DNA from: Mesobacillus boroniphilus JCM 21738
GTDB taxonomy: Bacteria; Bacillota; Bacilli; Bacillales; Cytobacillaceae
Direction: 5' to 3'
DNA length: 41,752 nucleotides
NCBI RefSeq assembly: GCF_000517385.1
Contig: NZ_BAUW01000028.1
Coordinates: forward strand, 1 to 41,752
Shown here: in pieces, positions 1 to 8,931 of the stretch
Position numbering within the stretch: the first letter of the stretch is position 1
Layout of the letters: each line of letters starts with the position of its first letter
Notes under the pieces: model-generated
The model's input: the letters and a program-made list of their open reading frames with translations, nothing else
Database searches by the model: none
What the model was told of the DNA's origin: nothing
Made by a program: the position numbers and the translations under genes

Positions 1-74
1 TCCATTCATTGTTTTGGCCGAACTTGGGGTTCCTTGCTACTGCCTCACCCCACTAATAAAAACATAGACAAAAT

Positions 75-102
75 AAAATCTACCTTTGTATGGTAGATTT
101 TT
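75..102 (-). terminator. Intrinsic terminator after the first transporter operon
   Basis: A 10-bp perfect inverted repeat (AAAATCTACC / GGTAGATTTT) around a 7-nt loop lies at the end of the permease gene, and its distal arm overlaps the stop codon. On the minus strand it is followed by a T-rich stretch. It closes the five-gene operon. Bases 1-74 show no other recognisable feature. Confidence 0.7.
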
Positions 103-1009
103 AACGGCGTGATCTTGGATTCAATGCATCTTTTAATCCTTCACCTACGAAGTTGATTGACAAGATCGTGAGTGTGATGGCGAGTGCTGGTGGAATCCAG
201 ATCCACGGCTTTCCTTGTAATACATCTGGTTCATTTGCGAATGCTAGCATATTACCCCAAGATGGGATTTCTGAAGGCACACCGAATCCTAAGAAGCTTA
301 GTCCTGTTTCTGCGACAATCATGGAAGCGAACAGGATTGTTGCCTGTACGATGATTGTTGAAAGGACGTTCGGGAGTAAATGCTTTGTGATTACCTTGAA
401 TGGTGAGCATCCGATTGAGATGGAAGCAAGAATGTATTCATTCTCCTTCTCTGCTAAAATCTTGCTTCGGACAATCCTCGCTACCCCACCCCAGCTCAGC
501 AAGCTGATAACTATGATCAGGATAACAAGACCATTGATTTTACCATGGAAGATTGTAGCCAATACGATAACAAATACCAGGAACGGGAAGTTCAACACAA
601 AGTCAGTGAAACGCATTAGCATGCTGTCAACGATTCCGCCAAAGTATCCTGCAATCGATCCTACAATTGTTCCAAAAAAGATTACGAATAGTGTACAGCT
701 AATTCCGACTAAGAGTGATACCCTTCCGCCGTATAACAATCTGGTAAAAACGTCACGCCCGTTTTTGTCCGTTCCAAGCCAGTGCTCTGCAGACGGCTTT
801 AAGGACATTGAGCCAATGTTGATTTTTGTGATATCTGTAGTTGTGATGTATGGAGCCAGAAAAGAGACAATCATTACGAATAACAAGAAGATCAAGCTTG
901 TCATCGCCAACTTGTTCTTCACAAATTTTCTTCTAGCGATGGCCCAAGGAGACATGCCTTTTTCTGGCTTCAGGTTTATCTGTGTATTATTTGCTGTAGA
1001 AACTTCCAT
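101..1009 (-). CDS. Peptide ABC transporter permease, AppC/OppC type (paralogue)
   Basis: Inner-membrane permease of an oligopeptide/dipeptide importer and last gene of the operon. The OppC-type N-terminal region is followed by HWLGTDKNGRDVFTRLLYGG near residues 75-95, typical of DppC/OppC proteins. About five further hydrophobic segments follow. The EAA loop that contacts the ATPases runs from ENEYILASISIG to HLLPN near residues 190-215. The start is placed at the second ATG because AAGGAGG lies 6 nt before it and abuts the first ATG, giving about 302 residues. The stop of the upstream permease is 11 nt away, so the two are translated together. The homologue at 6933-7847 has the same layout. 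Substrate specificity cannot be read from the permease. Confidence 0.9.
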   Translation of the reverse strand: MEVSTANNTQINLKPEKGMSPWAIARRKFVKNKLAMTSLIFLLFVMIVSFLAPYITTTDITKINIGSMSLKPSAEHWLGTDKNGRDVFTRLLYGGRVSLLVGISCTLFVIFFGTIVGSIAGYFGGIVDSMLMRFTDFVLNFPFLVFVIVLATIFHGKINGLVILIIVISLLSWGGVARIVRSKILAEKENEYILASISIGCSPFKVITKHLLPNVLSTIIVQATILFASMIVAETGLSFLGFGVPSEIPSWGNMLAFANEPDVLQGKPWIWIPPALAITLTILSINFVGEGLKDALNPRSRR

Positions 1010-1020
1010 AGCCATCCTCC

Positions 1021-1985
1021 TTAATCAAGCCTGATCCTTGGATCAACAATTCCGTATAGTATATCTGCAACCAGGTTCCCAAAAAGTGTCAAGAATGAGA
1101 ACATCATTGTCAAAGTCATTAAGACTGGATAGTCCCTTTGGCTGACAGAGTTCAAGAATAATTGACCGATTCCCGGATAAGTGAAAATCGTTTCTGTAAT
1201 GATCGCTCCACCGACCAACGCTACGATATCAAATCCAAGGAATGTAATCAGCGGGATGATTGAATTGCGCAAAATATGCTGATTGTAAATTTTCTTTTCA
1301 GGTGTTCCTTTTGCTCGTGCCGTTCTTACAAAATCCTTACGGCTGTTTTCTATAATGTCATTACGCAGGAATTGCGTATAGCTTGCAGTACTCAATAAAC
1401 CTAAAACAAGTGCAGGTAAGAAAACATGATGAATTCTGCTTAACCAATATGCAGCTGTACCTTCTGTTGTGGAAATATCCACGGAACCGTTTGAAGGGAA
1501 CCAGCCTAATGTGAATGAGAAGAAATAGATTGCGAACACCCCTGCAACAAATGAAGCAGTGCCAATCCAATATAGTTTGCGGTACCTATGACATTATCGC
1601 CAAGTGTATATGGCTTCCTTCCGGCATAAATACCCATGATAAATGCTAGAATGTAAGTGATTAAAATACTTGAAAAACCTAGGAATATCGTATTAGGTAA
1701 ACGTTCTGAGATAATTTCACTTGCCGGGATCTTATAACGGGTTGACTTTCCGAAATCTCCCTGAATAAAGTTTGTAATCCAAGTAAAATATTGAATATGA
1801 ACAGGGTCATTGTATCCAAGCTTCTCGCGCATCTCTTCTATGTATGCCGGATCCGTGTTGTTCGGATCGATTTCCCCACTAAGTGAGTCCCCTGGCATAA
1901 GTTTCGCCAGGGAAAACACTACAATGGAGATAAGGAAAAGCATAGGAATCATGCCGAGTATGCGACGTAAACTGTATTTAAGCAT
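1021..1985 (-). CDS. Peptide ABC transporter permease, AppB/OppB type (paralogue), one frame break
   Basis: Partner permease of the preceding AppC-like protein. The reading frame is broken near position 1556. Upstream the frame reads through TANYIGLAL and then into nonsense. Downstream a second frame carries the OppB middle and C-terminal part, including the EAA loop (DFVRTARAKGTPEKKIYNQH) and the C-terminal DILYGIVDPRIRLD. Adding one C to a C run restores ALPSFVAGVFAIYF and gives about 321 residues, normal for OppB. The N-terminus MLKYSLRRILGMIPMLFLIS is a typical first membrane segment. The start is the second ATG (AAGGAG 7 nt upstream). The break is most likely a sequencing error. If real, the transporter would be inactive. 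Confidence 0.85.
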
Positions 1986-2022
1986 ATGCATTCTCCTTAA
2001 CTGAGTAGGTGGGATTTAATGA

Positions 2023-3747
2023 TTATTGCTTGATCCACCATTCATGAGATGAGTTAGAACCAGAAACGTCGAACTTCACGCCTTGAACGCGCTTAGAAAC
2101 AGCCATAACTTCTTCTAGCTCAAGGATTGGAAGTGATGGTACTTCTTCGTTGAAAATCTTCTGCCAGTCAGCATAAAGCTGTGCACGCTTTTCAGTGTCA
2201 GTTCCAACTACTTCTAGGTCAACAGCATCTTCAAGAAGCTTTTGAGCATCTTCATTTACCCAACGAGGGTAGTTCCAAACAGATTCAATACCCCAAAGTG
2301 GTAGTGGATCTGGATCTGCTCCAGTTCCCCATCCGCCGTAGAATACTTCTAGAGCTGGATCGTCTTTTTCAAGTTGATCATAGTAAAGGTTAACGTCAGT
2401 CATTTGAAGCTCAGATTTCAAACCAACTTCTTCCCAGTACTGAGTCATAGCTTTTGCACGTGCTTCGAAAGTTGGGTTACCAGTAGCATAGTGAGAGAAC
2501 TTAACAACGAACTTCTCGCCTTTAGGATCTTCACGGAATCCGTCTCCATCTTTATCTACGTAACCAGCTTTATCAAGGATTTCTTTCGCTTTTTCTGGGT
2601 TGTATTCGTATTGTACAGGCATATCTTTGTTATCTGCAGCAATCCAGTGTGCAGATGGGATTGGACGGTTAAGCGGCTGTCCTAGTCCGCTGAAGAAAGC
2701 TTTAACCCACTCTTCGCGGTTGATCGCGAAAAGCATAGCCTGACGCAATTCCTTGCTTGCGTACTTGTCTTTATCCATAACGTTTTTCTTGCCATCGTAT
2801 TTACCAAGTTTGAAACCGATATAGTAGTATGATAAGCCAGGATATTTTACTACTTCAACATTATCAAGTGCTTCTACTTCTGGAAGAACTGTTGGGTGGA
2901 ATGGAGTCATGTCAAGAGTACCATTCTTAAGTTCTCCAGTTGTTAGAGAAGAATCGATAACTTTAACAACGATTTTTTCTAGGTGTGGCGCACCTTTCCA
3001 GTAGTCTTCGTTACGAGTAAGCTCTACTGATTCACCAGGGATAACTTTTGTTACTTTGAATGGACCAGTTCCTACAGGCTTAGAACGAACCTGCTCAGAA
3101 GCAGCCATGTCTTTAGGAGCGATTCCTTCGAATTCCTTCTTTGAAAGCGGGTAAGCCCAAACGTTTTCAAGGTTGTTTACACGAGCCTTGTCAAAAGTGA
3201 TTTTCAAAGTATAGTCATCAACTACTTCAAGACCAGCAATCTTGTCAGCCTTTCCTTCGTTGAAGTCCTTAGCACCTTCGATTGTGTTAACGTTAGACCA
3301 GCGCTGGTGTTCTCCACCAAGAGTAGCGATTGTTTCGATTGCGAATACCCAGTCATTAACTGTTAGTTCATCGCCATTGTGCCATTTTACGCCTTTTTCA
3401 AATGTGAATGTGAAAACCTTGTTGTCATCAGTAGTCCAGCTAGCAATATTTGGGACTGCTTTAAGGTTTTCATCATAGTCGATCAATGCATCATCGAAGA
3501 ATGCGATGATATCATCGTCTCCGTCAGCATCGTAGAAGTTCCAGTTCAAAAGGCCTTTGAATTCAGAACTTAAAGCGTAAGTCAATGTACCGCCATCCTG
3601 CGGTCCTGTTTCTTCTGCAGCTTTGTCTTTGTCGTCATCTTTTGGATCAGTTGTTGTTGTCTTTTCTTTTTCTCCCCCGCTGCACGCAGCAAGGAATGTT
3701 GATAAAACCAATACTAGCATAGCTAGCCAAAGCAATGGTTTCTTCAT
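2023..3747 (-). CDS. Peptide-binding lipoprotein of ABC transporter (SBP family 5, OppA-like)
   Basis: Extracytoplasmic substrate-binding lipoprotein, 574 residues. A lysine pair, a hydrophobic stretch and the lipobox LAAC (Cys22) mark a lipoprotein signal peptide. A low-complexity acidic/Lys linker (about residues 25-50) precedes the family 5 domain. The mature domain has the usual signatures: KGVKWHNGDELTVNDWVF, the KPVGTGPFKV segment near residue 225 and the helix-rich C-terminal lobe. The gene lies between the ATPase pair and the permease pair, the app order. Its sequence is clearly different from the AppA encoded at 8932-10583, so the two importers probably take different peptides. A GGGGGG-type ribosome binding site lies 6 nt before the ATG. 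Confidence 0.9.
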   Translation of the reverse strand: MKKPLLWLAMLVLVLSTFLAACSGGEKEKTTTTDPKDDDKDKAAEETGPQDGGTLTYALSSEFKGLLNWNFYDADGDDDIIAFFDDALIDYDENLKAVPNIASWTTDDNKVFTFTFEKGVKWHNGDELTVNDWVFAIETIATLGGEHQRWSNVNTIEGAKDFNEGKADKIAGLEVVDDYTLKITFDKARVNNLENVWAYPLSKKEFEGIAPKDMAASEQVRSKPVGTGPFKVTKVIPGESVELTRNEDYWKGAPHLEKIVVKVIDSSLTTGELKNGTLDMTPFHPTVLPEVEALDNVEVVKYPGLSYYYIGFKLGKYDGKKNVMDKDKYASKELRQAMLFAINREEWVKAFFSGLGQPLNRPIPSAHWIAADNKDMPVQYEYNPEKAKEILDKAGYVDKDGDGFREDPKGEKFVVKFSHYATGNPTFEARAKAMTQYWEEVGLKSELQMTDVNLYYDQLEKDDPALEVFYGGWGTGADPDPLPLWGIESVWNYPRWVNEDAQKLLEDAVDLEVVGTDTEKRAQLYADWQKIFNEEVPSLPILELEEVMAVSKRVQGVKFDVSGSNSSHEWWIKQ

Positions 3748-3791
3748 GGTTTTCCCCCCGATTTTTTTTTATTTTTTGAAAAATTATTGCC

Positions 3792-4778
3792 CTAGTAAAG
3801 GTGGCAAGCAACCCGGTGTCCTGGCTTCACCTCCTTTAAAGCTGGCTTCACTTGAGAACACTCTGCCATCGCAGCTGGACACCGCGGATGGAATGGACAT
3901 CCTGTCGGAGGATTCAATGGACTTGGAACATCTCCTTCAAGTACAATCCTTTCCTTCTTCCTGCGTGGATCCGGCATTGGAATGGCTGAGATTAAAGCCT
4001 GTGTATATGGGTGGAGCGGCTCAGCATACATGCTGGTGCGATCAGCAATTTCTACCATATTGCCGAGATACATTACGCCGATCCGGTCACTCATATGCTT
4101 AACGACACTAAGGTCATGAGCGATAAATAAGAAAGTCAGGTCAAATTCCTTCTGGAGATCCTTCAAAAGATTGAGAACCTGGGACTGCACGGATACGTCC
4201 AGTGCTGATACCGGCTCATCTGCTATGATAAGCTTCGGTCTGAGCGCCAGCGCCCTGGCAATGCCAATCCTTTGTCTCTGGCCGCCTGAAAACTCATGGG
4301 CATATTTATAGTAAGCATCTTCCGGAAGACCAACTTTTGTTAATAAATCCATTACTTCACCTTTAAGGTCCTTCAGGCTTGCATTCTTAAAGTTCCTGAT
4401 AGGTTCTGAAACAATGTCCCCGACCATTTGCATCGGGTTCAGTGAAGCATAAGGATCTTGGAAGACCATCTGGATATCCTGTCGAATCGCCTGGAGTGTC
4501 TTGCCTCTTAGTTTAGTAATATCCTTGCCTTCAAAGATAATTTCCCCGTCTGTTGCATTCAGCAGGCGGATGATTGTCCTGCCTGCTGTAGATTTACCGC
4601 AGCCTGATTCTCCTACCAGCCCCAATGTCTCACCCTTTTTAATTTCGAATGATACATCATCGACTGCCTTAACATTGCCGATTGTACGGCGGAAAAAGCC
4701 ACCTTTTACAGGATAGTAGGTTTTCAGATTCCTAATTTCCAGCAGATTCTCTTTTTCTACTAAAGTTGTATTGCTCAT
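3792..4778 (-). CDS. Peptide ABC transporter ATP-binding protein, AppF/OppF type (paralogue)
   Basis: Cytoplasmic ATPase subunit, 328 residues. Walker [10 protein letters not shown] is at residues 56-64, the Q-loop FQDPYASLNP near 107-115, the ABC signature SGGQRQR at 164-170 and Walker B LIIADEP at 183-189. The C-terminal oligopeptide-transporter extension carries four cysteines (GCPFHPRCPAAMAEC and a final ACHLY), an arrangement seen in OppD/DppD-type subunits. Its start codon overlaps the stop of the upstream ATPase gene as TAATG, so the two are translationally coupled. They presumably form the ATPase heterodimer for the permeases at 101-1985. Confidence 0.93.
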   Translation of the reverse strand: MSNTTLVEKENLLEIRNLKTYYPVKGGFFRRTIGNVKAVDDVSFEIKKGETLGLVGESGCGKSTAGRTIIRLLNATDGEIIFEGKDITKLRGKTLQAIRQDIQMVFQDPYASLNPMQMVGDIVSEPIRNFKNASLKDLKGEVMDLLTKVGLPEDAYYKYAHEFSGGQRQRIGIARALALRPKLIIADEPVSALDVSVQSQVLNLLKDLQKEFDLTFLFIAHDLSVVKHMSDRIGVMYLGNMVEIADRTSMYAEPLHPYTQALISAIPMPDPRRKKERIVLEGDVPSPLNPPTGCPFHPRCPAAMAECSQVKPALKEVKPGHRVACHLY

Positions 4779-5800
4779 TATGCCTTAACCCCTTCTTTTG
4801 GCATACTTGCTTCATATAGAATGCACGCCACTTCATGTCCTTGCTCGACTTCTCCAAGCTGTGGAGTGATACTTGTACACTCTGGCATTGCTTTCGGACA
4901 GCGGTTTGCGAATCGGCAACCAGTTGCCGGCATATTTTTAAGTGATGGGACGATCCCTTTGATCGAGCTTAATTCTTCTTTCTCCTCGTCCATTTTCGGA
5001 ATGGCACCCATCATCAGTTCTGTATAAGGATGCTTAGGATTATAGAAAAGTGTATCGACATCAGCTCGTTCAACAATGCGGCCTGCGTACATTACGATGA
5101 CTTCATCACACATCTCAGCCACAACGCCAAGGTCGTGCGTTATCATGATAACTGACATATCATTTACTTCCTGGATACTCTTTAGCAAGTCGAGTATTTG
5201 GGCTTGTACTGTCACATCCAGCGCTGTAGTAGGCTCATCAGCAATCAACAATTTAGGCTGGTTAGCGATTGCCATCGCAATCATAACCCTTTGTCTCATG
5301 CCGCCTGAAAGTTGGTGTGGATATTCATCCACGATTTTTTCAGGTCGTGATATACCAACGCTCTTCAGCAGCGCAACGCTTTTTTGCCTAGCTTCAGCTT
5401 TGGAGATTTTCGTATGGTTGAACAATACTTCCTGAAGCTGGAATCCGATTGTGAACACCGGGTTCATCGATGTCATTGGTTCCTGGAAGATCATCGAGAT
5501 ATCGCGCCCGCGGATTTTATTCATTTCCTTTTCGGACATCTTTTCCAGGTGGACTCCCTCGAAAATGATTTCCCCGCCGCGGATTTTGCCAACCCCTTTT
5601 GGCAGGAGCTGCATGACTGAAAGGCTCATAACCGATTTTCCGCACCCTGATTCGCCAACAACCCCGACAATCTGTCTTGGTTTGACAGCGAAACTGACCT
5701 TGTCTACAGCATTATAAAATTCACCATCGATATCAAAAGCTGTTTCAAGGTTTTTGACTTCTAGCAAAGGTGCATCTTTATGTATTGAATAGTTGCTCAT
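4778..5800 (-). CDS. Peptide ABC transporter ATP-binding protein, AppD/OppD type (paralogue)
   Basis: First gene of the operon, 340 residues. Walker [10 protein letters not shown] is at residues 49-57, the Q-loop FQEPMTSMNPVF follows, and the signature LSGGMRQRV and Walker [14 protein letters not shown] lie in the middle third. The C-terminus has the cysteine-containing GCRFANRCPKAMPEC block of OppD proteins. The ribosome binding site AGAAGGTG is 5 nt before the ATG. A promoter with a CodY-like palindrome lies just upstream (5830-5890). It is paralogous to AppD at 11819-12802 but not a recent copy. Confidence 0.93.
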   Translation of the reverse strand: MSNYSIHKDAPLLEVKNLETAFDIDGEFYNAVDKVSFAVKPRQIVGVVGESGCGKSVMSLSVMQLLPKGVGKIRGGEIIFEGVHLEKMSEKEMNKIRGRDISMIFQEPMTSMNPVFTIGFQLQEVLFNHTKISKAEARQKSVALLKSVGISRPEKIVDEYPHQLSGGMRQRVMIAMAIANQPKLLIADEPTTALDVTVQAQILDLLKSIQEVNDMSVIMITHDLGVVAEMCDEVIVMYAGRIVERADVDTLFYNPKHPYTELMMGAIPKMDEEKEELSSIKGIVPSLKNMPATGCRFANRCPKAMPECTSITPQLGEVEQGHEVACILYEASMPKEGVKA

Positions 5801-5829
5801 TGGGACACCTTCTCACATTTAAATAATAA

Positions 5830-5890
5830 AATATTCTGCAAATTCAATATATTTTAATAAAATGTTATTACAGATTTATTACATTTGCAA
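5830..5890 (-). promoter_or_regulatory. Promoter of the paralogous transporter operon with a CodY-like box
   Basis: On the minus strand TTGCAA (5885-5890), a 17-nt spacer and TAACAT (5862-5867) form a sigma-A-like promoter. Just downstream, at 5830-5844, AATATTCTGCAAATT matches 13 of 15 positions of the known CodY consensus AATTTTCWGAAAATT. At about +11 to +25 a bound CodY would block transcription, sensible for a peptide importer. This is a sequence match only. Confidence 0.45.
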
Positions 5891-5933
5891 TACTTTTTTT
5901 TCAATTGGGAAATTTATTATTTTTTAAAAATAC

Positions 5934-5960
5934 AAAAAACCCGGTATGACTGGGTTTTTT
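5934..5960. terminator. Bidirectional-looking terminator after yjaZ
   Basis: A hairpin AAAAAACCC / GGGTTTTTT with a short central loop has A and T runs on both sides. It lies 11 nt beyond the yjaZ stop codon and separates yjaZ from the promoter of the downstream transporter operon. Confidence 0.75.
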
Positions 5961-5971
5961 AGTTTTTAAAT

Positions 5972-6759
5972 TTATTGAAATTTTAGTAACTTTGTAAATT
6001 CAGTGGAAGGGATCTTAAATGATGCTTTTTCAGTAAAATATCCATGTTGTTTATATTGTTTTACAATTTCATAGCCAATTGCGTAGCCCAGAAGCCTGGG
6101 GTTGTCCCCCAGTCCAAACAAAAGTTCATCATGCTGCCGCTTATTTCTCTTGATTGAAAGCCTTTCTGCAATCTCTTTTTCCCAAAACCCAGCCAAAAAC
6201 TTTGTCGAATATCGCCTGCTCCATTCTCCTGTATATTTTTCACCGCAATTTTCGGCAACAGCATGCTCTGCAAGACCTTCTAAAATTATTGAATCTAGAA
6301 GAGTATATTCCTCAGGATTTTTCTTTTGTGCCTGCATTCTGCATACATGATGGTATTCGTGGACAAACAAAGCCTCCAGCTCTTTCTCGTCATCTATCGG
6401 GGACAGGAAGATGAACATTTTATCAATGAAAGATAAGCCAGATTTCCCTTTTCCTTCCCTCATTAACCTGGAATTCGATTGATCCATAGGAAAGATGAAG
6501 ATTGGGATATCAGGACCTTTCCACTTCCTTTTATACTTGACAAAAATCCTCTCTATCTTGGACCAGTACTTCCCTTCCTTAAGTTCTTCAAAGTTCTTTC
6601 TTGCCCTTCCGCCTGCCTTGTACATGCCAAAATTCTCTAAATAGCTGTATATTTCCTTCGCCTGAACTTCACCCTCAAAATAATCAACCAGCTTTTCACA
6701 TATTCGTTGTGGACTGTTGAAATCAGTTTCTAACCATCTAGCAGTCCTGACTACCCCAT
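5972..6759 (-). CDS. yjaZ: YjaZ-like putative Zn-dependent protease (DUF2268), start region has a frame break
   Basis: The protein carries HEYHH (HExxH zinc metallopeptidase motif, residues about 134-138) followed 20-25 residues later by LEGLAEH, the expected arrangement for DUF2268 predicted Zn-proteases. The substrate is unknown. The open frame can be extended to 6838, but that extension has no good ribosome binding site. At 6759 an ATG preceded by GGAG at 8 nt reads ATG GGG TAG. One extra G gives MGVVRTARWL, matching the N-terminus and length (262 residues) of B. subtilis YjaZ as I recall it. I therefore place the start at 6759 and infer a one-base loss in the G run near 6754. In B. subtilis the gene sits between fabF and the app operon. 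Here it lies between two app-type operons. Confidence 0.75.
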
Positions 6760-6858
6760 CGCTCTCACTCCGAAAAAAATCAACTTTTACAGCTATTCTA
6801 TGAAGCACCGGCCAATCGTTCGGGAAAGTCCTGACCATTTTTAAATTTTCCCAACATA

Positions 6859-6882
6859 GAAAAAAAACAGGGGTTCACCTGG
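6859..6882 (-). terminator. Likely terminator after appC
   Basis: Reading the minus strand, a short GC stem (CCAGG/CCCTG) is followed immediately by eight T residues. It lies 50 nt after the appC stop and before yjaZ, so it would end the app operon. The stem is short. Confidence 0.5.
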
Positions 6883-6932
6883 CTCTTTTCTAACAGAAGA
6901 TTACTCTTTAATTTATTCAGATTCGTTAAACG

Positions 6933-7847
6933 CTACTCGTTTATCTTAGGGTCGAGCGCATCCCTGAGTCCATCGCCGACAAAGTTAAAGCAAATGACGG
7001 TCAACAGGATCATTGATCCTGGTGCCAGCGGGTACCACCATGATTTTAATAGAATCGTGAAATTCTGTGCGTCCTGGAGCATGTTTCCCCAGCTTGCGTC
7101 CGGAGGCTGAATGCCTAGTCCCAAATAGCTTAATCCTGATTCTGCAAGAATAACATAGCCTACTGCTAATGTGGCTGAAACGATGATTGGGCCCATCGCA
7201 TTCGGAAGGATATGCGAAAATATAATCGTATGTGTCCTTGTTCCGATCGTTTTTGATGCAAGGACAAATTCCCTCGACCTTAATGACAGGAATTCGCCTC
7301 TGACAAGACGTGCAGTAGTTGTCCAGCCTAGCAGCGCGAAGATTAAAATCAGTTTATCCACTCCTGGCTTGAAGATTGTGACCAGTGTAATCAATAAGAA
7401 AATGGATGGGATTGATAGAATGACATCTACAAAACGCATGATAATAGCGTCAACAATCCCGCCAACATAGCCAGCTACCGCCCCAAGAAAGGTTCCGATT
7501 GTAATCGATCCTAACACTGAGGCGAAACCGACCAATAGCGATATTCTTGCACCATATAAAAGCCTTGAAAAGACATCCCTGCCGAATCTGTCTGTCCCGA
7601 GCCAGTGATCACTGTTTGGCGGCTGCAATTTTAACAGCAAATTTTGTTTAGAAGGCGAGTATGGTGCGATTACCGGTGCTAAGAGCGCTGCCGAGATAAT
7701 GATGATCAAGAATACTCCGCCAAAAATGGCAAGCTTGTTTTTGAAAAACTTTCTGACAATGATCCCGAGCATTGTGTCCCGCGAGGTTTTGATGCCATGC
7801 AAGTCAAGGCTGCCAGAAGTATTTCCAGCTAGATTTGTTTTTGCCAT
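6933..7847 (-). CDS. appC: Oligopeptide ABC transporter permease AppC
   Basis: Inner-membrane permease, 304 residues and intact. The DppC/OppC region [19 protein letters not shown] precedes the transport domain. The EAA loop is [18 protein letters not shown] followed by HILPN. It ends [14 protein letters not shown], typical of the family. The start ATG is preceded by GGGGAGG at 5 nt, and the appB stop lies 12 nt upstream. Position in a D-F-A-B-C operon next to fabF identifies it as the B. subtilis AppC orthologue. Confidence 0.93.
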   Translation of the reverse strand: MAKTNLAGNTSGSLDLHGIKTSRDTMLGIIVRKFFKNKLAIFGGVFLIIIISAALLAPVIAPYSPSKQNLLLKLQPPNSDHWLGTDRFGRDVFSRLLYGARISLLVGFASVLGSITIGTFLGAVAGYVGGIVDAIIMRFVDVILSIPSIFLLITLVTIFKPGVDKLILIFALLGWTTTARLVRGEFLSLRSREFVLASKTIGTRTHTIIFSHILPNAMGPIIVSATLAVGYVILAESGLSYLGLGIQPPDASWGNMLQDAQNFTILLKSWWYPLAPGSMILLTVICFNFVGDGLRDALDPKINE

Positions 7848-7859
7848 GTTTACCTCCCC

Positions 7860-8810
7860 TTAATACTCGATCCTTGGATCAAAAATTGCATAAAGTATAT
7901 CGGCAATCAGATTCCCGATGACGACAAACACCGATGAAATTACGGTCAAACCCATAAGCACCGGATAGTCCCGCTGGAATGCGGAATCTACGAACAATAA
8001 GCCAATCCCTGGCCAGGTGAAGATTTTTTCAACAATGACAGCCCCTCCAATGAAGGAAGGAATCATCAATCCGAAAATCGTGATGACCGGAATCAGGCCA
8101 TTACGAAGGCCGTGCTTATAAATGACTTTGTTTTCTCTAAACCCTTTTGCTCTGGCAGTCCTCATATAATCCTGCTTTATGACTTCGAGCATGCTAGATC
8201 TTGTATACCTGGTCAGGCCAGCCATATCGGCGGAAGCCAAAACAAATGCCGGCATGATTAAATGGTGTATCCTGTCCCATAAACTGAAAGGAGCATTCAA
8301 TGTTGCTACTCCTCCAGTCGGGAACCAGTTGTTCTGTACCGCAAAGACCATGATTAAAACCAGGCCAAGGAAGAAGTTTGGAGTTGCTACTCCAAGAAAA
8401 GATGTGACTGTTACTGAGTAATCCAGCTTGGAATACGGCCGTGTGGCCGAAATGACTCCAAATGGAATCGAAATCAAGATGGCCAGGATTGTTGATACGA
8501 CCATCAGTAAAATCGTATTAGGCATCCTGTTCATGATCATTTCAATTACCGGAACACCTTTGCGAATAAGCGATGTACCAAAGTCACCCTGAAGCATGGC
8601 TCCCAGCCACTTTAAATACTGAATATGGACTGGATCATTAAGCCCGTACCTTTCCATGAACCTTTCCTTATCAGCCGGACTGATCGTTGGATCCATCATC
8701 AGGCTGGCAGGGTCACCGGGAGCAAGCTTCATGATTGCAAAGGAGACAATCGTAATCCCCAGGAGCAAAGGAATGGCCATCAGTATTCGGCGAATGATAT
8801 AAGATAGCAT
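7860..8810 (-). CDS. appB: Oligopeptide ABC transporter permease AppB
   Basis: Intact 316-residue permease, partner of AppC. It starts MLSYIIRRILMAIPLLLGIT, the first membrane segment. LAPGDPASLMMDPTIS and LGDPV/IQYLKWLG-type periplasmic segments typical of OppB/DppB follow. The EAA loop DYMRTARAKGFRENKVIYKH and the terminal DILYAIFDPRIEY are diagnostic. AAAAGGAG is 6 nt before the ATG. It is separated from appA by a strong GC hairpin (8881-8907), so it may be made in smaller amounts than the binding protein. Confidence 0.94.
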   Translation of the reverse strand: MLSYIIRRILMAIPLLLGITIVSFAIMKLAPGDPASLMMDPTISPADKERFMERYGLNDPVHIQYLKWLGAMLQGDFGTSLIRKGVPVIEMIMNRMPNTILLMVVSTILAILISIPFGVISATRPYSKLDYSVTVTSFLGVATPNFFLGLVLIMVFAVQNNWFPTGGVATLNAPFSLWDRIHHLIMPAFVLASADMAGLTRYTRSSMLEVIKQDYMRTARAKGFRENKVIYKHGLRNGLIPVITIFGLMIPSFIGGAVIVEKIFTWPGIGLLFVDSAFQRDYPVLMGLTVISSVFVVIGNLIADILYAIFDPRIEY

Positions 8811-8880
8811 GGCAATTCTCCTTTTAAAGTGAAGACGTTTATATTTATGACTGGCAAGTCTTGTTTTCAGAGTTAAAAAG

Positions 8881-8907
8881 AAAGGGAAGGGAATCCCCCT
8901 TCCCTTT
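8881..8907 (-). terminator. Intercistronic hairpin between appA and appB (attenuator or mRNA stabiliser)
   Basis: An 11-bp stem (AAAGGGAAGGG / CCCTTCCCTTT) with a 5-nt loop sits 25 nt after the appA stop and is followed on the minus strand by CTTTTT. The operon continues into appB only after a further 70 nt. Partial termination or 3'-end protection here would give more binding lipoprotein than permease, a common pattern in binding-protein operons. Confidence 0.65.
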
Positions 8908-8931
8908 CAACCTTTTTGCGATAAGAAAGAA

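Noticed and set aside
153-1034. Long plus-strand open frame opposite the appC-like gene
   Set aside because: No ribosome binding site or recognisable domain; it mirrors a clear permease gene on the other strand. The same holds for the other antisense frames over app, clpB, carB, argJ and moeA.
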